Source of the DNA: an uncultured Bacteroidales bacterium
GTDB taxonomy: Bacteria; Bacteroidota; Bacteroidia; Bacteroidales; Bacteroidaceae
Direction of reading: 5' to 3'
Assembly (NCBI GenBank): GCA_902779875.1
Contig: CACZCX010000004.1
Coordinates: 23,984-87,983 of the forward strand
Length of the DNA: 64,000 nucleotides
The first letter of the stretch is position 1; every line of letters begins with the position of its first letter. A program made the translations under genes and the position numbers. The notes under the pieces are model-generated. The model did not search any database, was not told the DNA's origin, and worked only from the letters and a program-made list of their open reading frames with translations. Shown here in pieces: positions 59,419 to 64,000 of this stretch.

Positions 59419-59844
59419 ATGGATAAGAAAGACAATCGCCTTATTGAAGCGTTCATAACCGTAGGCGGAGTGCTGCTCCTTCTGGGCGCCGCCGTGTTCA
59501 TAACCGGCTGGAGCTATGCGCCTTACTTCTACATGGTCGGCTCACTCATGTTCGCTGTCGGCCAGTTTGCGGACCGATACACGGGCCGCAACCTGATAAT
59601 CAAGCGCCTGCGTTCGCAGCAGATCCTGGGAGCCTGCTTCCTTCTCCTTACGGCAGTCCTCATGCACGCCGAGCCCATACACTCATACCTGCTCATGAAT
59701 CCCGGAAAGGGCGGCAGCCTGAACTCCTTCCTTCTGGAACTCACCCGCAGGAACAACTGGATTGTCACCCTCTGCATCGGCGCAATATTCGAACTTTACT
59801 CCTCATTCCGGATGGAGCGCGAGTCCTCAAAATCAGAGGAATAA
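59419..59844 (+). CDS. Four-helix membrane protein of unknown function
   Basis: A 141-residue protein with hydrophobic segments near 13-30, 35-48, 70-82 and 110-125 and charged termini. It follows the ftsB-like gene at 3 nt, so the two are co-transcribed. This pairing may point to a cell-envelope role, but the family is not one I recognise with a named function. Confidence 0.75.
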   Translation: MDKKDNRLIEAFITVGGVLLLLGAAVFITGWSYAPYFYMVGSLMFAVGQFADRYTGRNLIIKRLRSQQILGACFLLLTAVLMHAEPIHSYLLMNPGKGGSLNSFLLELTRRNNWIVTLCIGAIFELYSSFRMERESSKSEE

Positions 59845-59961
59845 CCCATTCTGCAACATCGGATTTTAAAAAGAATCTAAAGGTTTTAACAACTTTTAGC
59901 GGCTGTACGCGTGCTTTGCATTAAAGAATAATAAAACAGCATCTCGTTTTATGATGTGTTG

Positions 59962-59969
59962 TAATTTTG
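59962..59969 (+). promoter_or_regulatory. Promoter -7 element of the DUF4369 gene
   Basis: TAATTTTG, 26 nt before the ATG at 59996. Confidence 0.6.
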
Positions 59970-59995
59970 CACATCAATAAATTAGTATAAAGGAC

Positions 59996-60688
59996 ATGTT
60001 AAGACAATACGTTAAATCAATTCTTGTAACGGCAAGCGTTCTGCTTGCAATATCGTCATGCTCAGGCCATTACAGGATTGACGGTATTGTCGAGACCATC
60101 GGCTATGAAGGCCGTCAGCTTTATCTCACTGAACTTCTTCCCTGGAAGACCACCAGGTTAGACTCCTGCAAGGTCGAGAACGGACGATTCCGCATGAAGG
60201 GATGCGTTGACTCCATCAAGCTCGTGTTCCTCTGCAAGGATGAGTACCCCATCGTTCCGGTCTACATGGAGAGGGGACACGCCACCATCCGTCTTACACC
60301 TACCGGCAATACGGTTTCGGGTACACGTCAGAACGATTTGTTCTTTAGCTTCCTCAGGGACAAGACCGCATGTGACAACCGCTATGAGGAGGTGTCACAG
60401 AAACGTTTTTCACGTGAAATCCAGTCCGATGCAGTATCGCTGCAGATGATACAGGATTCACTCCTGAGCATTGTGGGTGACTGTGAAGAGATGATCTGCA
60501 AGTTCATGTCCAGGAACTATGACGAGCCGGCTGCAGTAGGCGTGTTCATGATGCTGAGCGTAGCACCTACCACAGAGATACCCTCGCTCCTTAAGAGGAT
60601 TCTCGATGCAGCTCCCCAGGAATTCCTGGCCAACTCCTACGTAAAGGGATATACCGAGCGTATGAATTACGCCCGTAAGGATCAGTAA
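59996..60688 (+). CDS. DUF4369-domain lipoprotein
   Basis: A 230-residue lipoprotein (AISSC lipobox, Cys 22). The N-terminal half is a beta-sandwich of the DUF4369 type (YRIDGIVETIGYEGRQLYL, DSCKVENGRFRMKGCVDS), usually found in front of thioredoxin-like domains in Bacteroidota. Here the C-terminal half is helical and has no CxxC, so the thioredoxin part is absent. Monocistronic; it overlaps the convergent plsC gene by 7 nt at the stop codons. Confidence 0.8.
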   Translation: MLRQYVKSILVTASVLLAISSCSGHYRIDGIVETIGYEGRQLYLTELLPWKTTRLDSCKVENGRFRMKGCVDSIKLVFLCKDEYPIVPVYMERGHATIRLTPTGNTVSGTRQNDLFFSFLRDKTACDNRYEEVSQKRFSREIQSDAVSLQMIQDSLLSIVGDCEEMICKFMSRNYDEPAAVGVFMMLSVAPTTEIPSLLKRILDAAPQEFLANSYVKGYTERMNYARKDQ

Positions 60689-61428
60689 CCCTTGTCCAGG
60701 GTCCCCTGAATTATTTCACTTACTTTCTGTGCAGTGTCATTCATGACAGCTGTCTGCTCCTGTTCCGTCAGTCCGGTATTGGGCTGTGCAGGTATGGGTG
60801 CATGTATGGTCATGTGTACCGGATGCCAGGTCACATGCCATGCATGGCGTGACATGACATCATAGTTGCCGTCAATTGTCACAGGCAGGATAGGGAGCCC
60901 CAGCTCCTGTGATATGAGGAAAGCGCCGCGCTTGAACCGGCCCATCTTGCCGTCAGGTGTACGCGTGCCCTCTGGGAATATCACCACTGACATGCCGTTC
61001 TTGAGTTTGGACTCCGCCTTACGTATGCTCTCCATGGACTTGACCCTGGAGCTGCGTTCTATCAGGATATGACCTGCCATATAGCATGCCCAGCCTACGA
61101 AAGGTATCTTGCCCAGCTCCTTTTTCATGACCCACTTGAACGGTATGCCCACAAAGCCGTACATGAGGAATGCGTCCCAGTAGCTCTGGTGGTTGGCGGC
61201 TATCACGTATGACTGGCCTTTCACGATATTCTCACGTCCGTCAATACGGATAGGTATGAGGAATATGGCGTAAAAGAGACGGCCCCAAATCATGCCGGGC
61301 CAGTAACCCCAGAAACGGTCGTTGAAAACGGAACCTATCATGGTGGTCAGCGCCACCAGGATGGTCACTGCAATCATTACAGGCAGTGCAAAACAGATCT
61401 GATATATTAGGTAGAGTATCTTAATCAT
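60682..61428 (-). CDS. plsC: 1-acyl-sn-glycerol-3-phosphate acyltransferase
   Basis: A 248-residue membrane acyltransferase. N-terminal helices (about 5-30 and 45-58), the HX4D catalytic motif NHQSYWDA (about 80), FPEGTRTPDGKMGRFKRGAF for glycerol phosphate binding (about 150), and the ILPVTIDG block. It makes phosphatidic acid. Its start overlaps pyrC by 4 nt (ATGA), so it is translationally coupled. Confidence 0.93.
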   Translation of the reverse strand: MIKILYLIYQICFALPVMIAVTILVALTTMIGSVFNDRFWGYWPGMIWGRLFYAIFLIPIRIDGRENIVKGQSYVIAANHQSYWDAFLMYGFVGIPFKWVMKKELGKIPFVGWACYMAGHILIERSSRVKSMESIRKAESKLKNGMSVVIFPEGTRTPDGKMGRFKRGAFLISQELGLPILPVTIDGNYDVMSRHAWHVTWHPVHMTIHAPIPAQPNTGLTEQEQTAVMNDTAQKVSEIIQGTLDKGY

Positions 61429-62759
61429 CTTTCAAAAGCAATTTTCTGTCCTTTAATCTCCGTGTCAAAATGGCCCTCGTCATAAACCATGTGGCCGTTC
61501 ACCCAGGTCTTGCGTACTTTCCAGCGGAACTGCTCACCCTCGAACGGGCTCCAGCGTGCCTTGGTGTGGTTGTTCTCGGCATCGGCAGTCCAACCCTCGT
61601 CGGAACGTGACACCAGCGTGAGGTCAGCCTTGTAACCGGTACGTATGAATCCGCGCTCCTTAACCTTAAAGAGCAGGGCGGGGTTATGGCACATGAGACG
61701 TACCACATCGGTAATCTTAAGGATACCCTGCTCGGTCAGTTCAAGCATGACAGGCAGGGAGTAGGGCAGTACGGGCATACCCGATGCAGCCGTGCGGCAA
61801 CCTCCCTGTTTTTCAAGGAACAGGTGCGGGGCATGATCGGTGCCGACCACGTCTATGCGTCCGCCTGTGAGTTCACGGCGCAGGGCGTCGCGGTCAGCCT
61901 GTGTCTTGACGGCGGGGTTGCATTTTATGAGCGTACCTTTGGTGCGGTAATCCTGGTCGGTGAACCACAGATGTGCGGGGCAGGCCTCGGCGGTGAACTG
62001 CTTGCCCTCAACCGGACCGGCCTTGAACAGCTCCAGCTCACGGGCTGTGGTGAGATGCAGAACATGCAGATGCACGTTTGTGCCGGCAGCCACGTCAAGA
62101 GCCTTGGAGGTCGATGCGTAACAGGCCTCCTCGCTGCGTATGAGCGGATGATACTCCACAGGGGGCTCACAGCCGCACTCGGCGGTGTAACGCTCCATGT
62201 TGGCGTTTATGATTGAACTCTCCTCACAGTGCGCCGCAACGGGTACGGGACTGGACTTGAACAGAGCCTTGAGCGAGTCGCGGTCATCGAGCAGCATGCC
62301 GCCCGTGCTTGAGCCCATGAAAAGCTTCACGCCGCACACATGACCGGGGTCCAGATTCTCAATCACATCCAGGTTGTCACGTGTGGCGCCCAGGTAGAAG
62401 GAGTGGTTCACCAGGCAGCACTCCGCAGCGCGGAAGAATTTCTCATCGAGAGCCTGCATGGTCACGGTCTGCGGTATGCAGTTGGGCATATCGAACACCG
62501 ATGTCACACCGCCTGCTGCGGCTGCACGGCTCTCTGATCCCATATCGGCCTTATGTGTAAGACCGGGATCGCGGAAATGGACGTGGTCGTCAATGGCGCC
62601 CGGAAGCAGCCACATGCCACGTGCGTCAATCTCAGTATCGGCTTGCGGACACTCTCCGGTGTAAATACCTTCTATGATATCATTAGCAATAAGGACCGAT
62701 GCCTGCTGCGTCTGTCCTTCATTGACCACCATGGCGTCCTTTATGAGAATCTTGCTCAT
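61425..62759 (-). CDS. pyrC: Dihydroorotase
   Basis: A 444-residue class I dihydroorotase/amidohydrolase. Metal site DDHVHFRDPG (about 56-65), GVKLFMGSSTGG (about 142-153) holding the bridging Lys, HCEES, HVLHLTTARE, and the C-terminal GTDHAPH (about 308). It closes the dihydroorotate ring in pyrimidine synthesis. Middle gene of the operon glycosyltransferase-pyrC-plsC. Confidence 0.93.
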   Translation of the reverse strand: MSKILIKDAMVVNEGQTQQASVLIANDIIEGIYTGECPQADTEIDARGMWLLPGAIDDHVHFRDPGLTHKADMGSESRAAAAGGVTSVFDMPNCIPQTVTMQALDEKFFRAAECCLVNHSFYLGATRDNLDVIENLDPGHVCGVKLFMGSSTGGMLLDDRDSLKALFKSSPVPVAAHCEESSIINANMERYTAECGCEPPVEYHPLIRSEEACYASTSKALDVAAGTNVHLHVLHLTTARELELFKAGPVEGKQFTAEACPAHLWFTDQDYRTKGTLIKCNPAVKTQADRDALRRELTGGRIDVVGTDHAPHLFLEKQGGCRTAASGMPVLPYSLPVMLELTEQGILKITDVVRLMCHNPALLFKVKERGFIRTGYKADLTLVSRSDEGWTADAENNHTKARWSPFEGEQFRWKVRKTWVNGHMVYDEGHFDTEIKGQKIAFER

Positions 62760-62764
62760 AGTGC

Positions 62765-63514
62765 TCAGGATTGTTTCTGTGGATATTTCCTGAACCAGCT
62801 TGAGACTTTGAGGCGGATCACTCCGAAGAATGCCTCACTGAATATGCCGCCGCTCATCTTTGATGTTCCAAGCTCGCGGTTCACGAATATTACGGGCACC
62901 TCCTTGATCTTGAACCCGCACTTGTAGGCGGTGAACTTCATCTCAATCTGGAAGGCGTATCCCTTAAAGTGTATCTTGTCAAGTTCAATGGTCTCAAGCA
63001 CTTCGCGGCGGTAGCACTTGAATCCGGCTGTGGTGTCATGAATGGGCAGGCCGGTCACAAAATGTACGTAACGTGATGCGAAATAAGACATGAGCACGCG
63101 TCCCATGGGCCAGTTGACCACATTCACGCCGCTCACGTAACGTGAGCCTATGGCTACGTCATAACCGTCATTGCGGCAGGCGTTGAGCAGGCGGGGCAGG
63201 TCAGCGGGAGCGTGTGAGAAATCGGCATCCATCTCGAATATGTAGTCATATCCGCGCTCTATGCACCATTTGAAACCAGTGATGTAAGCGGTTCCCAGAC
63301 CGAGCTTGCCGGAACGCTCCACAATGAACAGGCGGTCCTTGAACTCACTCTCAATCAGTCCCTTCACGATGGCTGCGGTGCCGTCGGGAGAGCCGTCATC
63401 AATAATAAGTATGTTAAAATTATCCTCCAGCGCCATGACTGCGCGGATGATATTCTCTATGTTTTCCTTCTCGTTATAGGTGGGGATAATTACTATGCTC
63501 TGGTTAGTTTTCAT
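62765..63514 (-). CDS. Polyprenol-phosphate mannosyltransferase-like GT2 enzyme
   Basis: A 249-residue protein from ATG 63514 (MKTNQSIVIIPTYNEKENIE); the frame extends to 63700 but that part runs through repeat I. GT-A motifs: IIDDGSPDGTAAIV, ERSGKLGLGTAYITGFKW, EMDADFSHAPADLP and the acceptor motif RYVSGVNVVNWP with HDTTAGFKCYRREVLE. No C-terminal membrane domain, as in soluble DPM1-type enzymes. It likely charges a polyprenyl phosphate with mannose or another hexose for periplasmic glycosylation. It lies 5 nt upstream of pyrC. Confidence 0.92.
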   Translation of the reverse strand: MKTNQSIVIIPTYNEKENIENIIRAVMALEDNFNILIIDDGSPDGTAAIVKGLIESEFKDRLFIVERSGKLGLGTAYITGFKWCIERGYDYIFEMDADFSHAPADLPRLLNACRNDGYDVAIGSRYVSGVNVVNWPMGRVLMSYFASRYVHFVTGLPIHDTTAGFKCYRREVLETIELDKIHFKGYAFQIEMKFTAYKCGFKIKEVPVIFVNRELGTSKMSGGIFSEAFFGVIRLKVSSWFRKYPQKQS

Positions 63515-63535
63515 AGTTTGTTCTAATATAACGCA

Positions 63536-63543
63536 CAAATATA
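63536..63543 (-). promoter_or_regulatory. Promoter -7 element of the glycosyltransferase-pyrC-plsC operon
   Basis: TATATTTG on the minus strand, 21 nt before the ATG. Repeat I begins 15 nt upstream, where the -33 box would lie. Confidence 0.65.
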
Positions 63544-63558
63544 ATAAAAAGGAGCCAA

Positions 63559-63636
63559 AAGGAGCCAAAGGGGACGGTTCTATTTGGCACCCTTTTTGAA
63601 AAAGGTGCCAAATAGAACCGTCCCCTTTGGCTCCTT
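63559..63636. repeat. Dispersed palindromic element, locus I (long snap-back hairpin)
   Basis: Two inverted halves, 63559-63596 and 63599-63636, are nearly adjacent and would fold into a stem of about 37 bp with one extra C. Arms GGAGCCAAA / TTTGGCACC surround GGGGACGGTTC. A second GGAGCCAAA precedes the left half, as in locus A. It is the only locus that sits between two divergent promoters and not after a stop codon. Confidence 0.95.
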
Positions 63637-63701
63637 GAAGATAGGCTGCGCCTCGGGATAAAAAATGAGTAAACTCCTTTTTTCTCCTCTCGGCTTGCAC
63701 T

Positions 63702-63709
63702 ATCTTTGC
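63702..63709 (+). promoter_or_regulatory. Promoter -7 element of mfd
   Basis: TATCTTTG, 8 nt before the ATG at 63718. Confidence 0.6.
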
Positions 63710-63717
63710 AGGTGCTA

Positions 63718-64000
63718 TGACATTGGCGGATCTTAGTGGCCTTTACGGCGGGTTGGCGCAGACCAAGGCGCTGCTTAAGGAACTTGCGGGAAAACGCACC
63801 GGAAACGTTTTTCTGCAGGGGCTCCGTGCGTCATCGGCTCCGCTTTTGTTCTGTGGAGTGGCTCAGAACGGGGGTAAGCCTTGCATCCTTATAATACTTA
63901 ATGATCAGGAGGAGGCTGCATATTTCTATCACGATATGGTGCAGACCATGGGTGATGAGAACGTGCTCTATTTCCCGTCGGCATTCCGCCGCGCCGCCAA
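63718..64000 (+). CDS. mfd: Transcription-repair coupling factor Mfd (N-terminal 94 residues; 3' partial)
   Basis: The frame runs off the window end. The visible residues (MTLADLSGLYGGLAQTKALL, then GLRASSAPLLFCG and ILNDQEEAAYFYHDMV, then VLYFPSAFRRAA) match the start of Bacteroidota Mfd, i.e. the UvrB-like domain 1a before the UvrA-binding region. Mfd removes stalled RNA polymerase and recruits UvrA. The motor domains lie beyond the window, so the identification rests on the N-terminus only. Confidence 0.85.

Noticed and set aside
59878-59930. An ECF promoter (TTAACAA followed by TACGCG) before the DUF4369 gene
   Set aside because: The second box lacks CGTC and a good housekeeping promoter lies closer to the gene at 59962.
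63515-63700. N-terminal extension of the glycosyltransferase frame
   Set aside because: It is translated from repeat locus I and lies upstream of the promoter at 63536; the GT2 fold begins at 63514.

Overview
The window is chromosomal DNA of a member of the Bacteroidales (phylum Bacteroidota). Three things show this. Almost every gene start is preceded by the Bacteroidota housekeeping promoter -7 element TAnnTTTG. The gene families are typical of the order: DUF4835, FISUMP and GIN lipoproteins, six-bladed propeller lipoproteins, a Rho with a long disordered insert, and menaquinone genes. The block dnaN - exonuclease - coaBC - DUF4835 - recN - rlmB is also characteristic. Genus cannot be fixed from the window. 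No prophage, insertion sequence, CRISPR array or rRNA operon is visible.

Layout. 0-13.8 kb: a one-direction export operon with a TolC channel, a periplasmic adaptor, two RND pumps and ABC permease parts; the second RND pump is fused to an ABC ATPase. 13.8-17.7 kb: a GIN lipoprotein, then metA and metY for methionine, divergent from an Lrp regulator. 17.8-24.5 kb: purM, a membrane-anchored shikimate dehydrogenase, purC, phoH, a FISUMP lipoprotein, menG and menA. 24.6-25.1 kb: tRNA-Cys with odd flanking repeats and a possible small RNA. 25.1-33.7 kb: a short clpB, then rlmB, recN, a coaBC-DUF4835 fusion, an exonuclease and a broken dnaN. 33.8-41.7 kb: a DUF3127 protein, rho, a propeller lipoprotein, engB, recR, a glycosyltransferase, an acetyltransferase and tRNA-Asp. 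41.8-51.6 kb: an accessory stretch with an ECF sigma factor, lipoproteins, a large macroglobulin-like protein, a frameshifted gene and two transporters, separated by dispersed palindromes. 51.7-57 kb: a cobalamin riboswitch in front of a dicarboxylate transporter, then KDG kinase and KDPG aldolase. 57-64 kb: dnaX, ftsB, small membrane and lipoprotein genes, a glycosyltransferase-pyrC-plsC operon, and the start of mfd.

The most unusual feature is a family of modular intergenic palindromes at ten loci. Eight loci contain GGACGGTTC or its complement GAACCGTCC between arms whose sequence varies by subfamily; two further loci carry a related-looking palindrome centred on GGGGTCnGACCCC. At six loci the stop codon of a gene lies inside the element or at its edge, and at two more the element starts 2-3 nt after a stop. 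They resemble REP/BIME-type elements, but no mobilising enzyme is encoded here. Other points worth a second look are the RND-ABC fusion, the CoaBC-DUF4835 fusion, the anchored AroE, the ClpB lacking its N-domain, the damaged dnaN, the cobalamin riboswitch on a transporter, and an ECF-type promoter with identical spacing in front of three envelope-protein genes.
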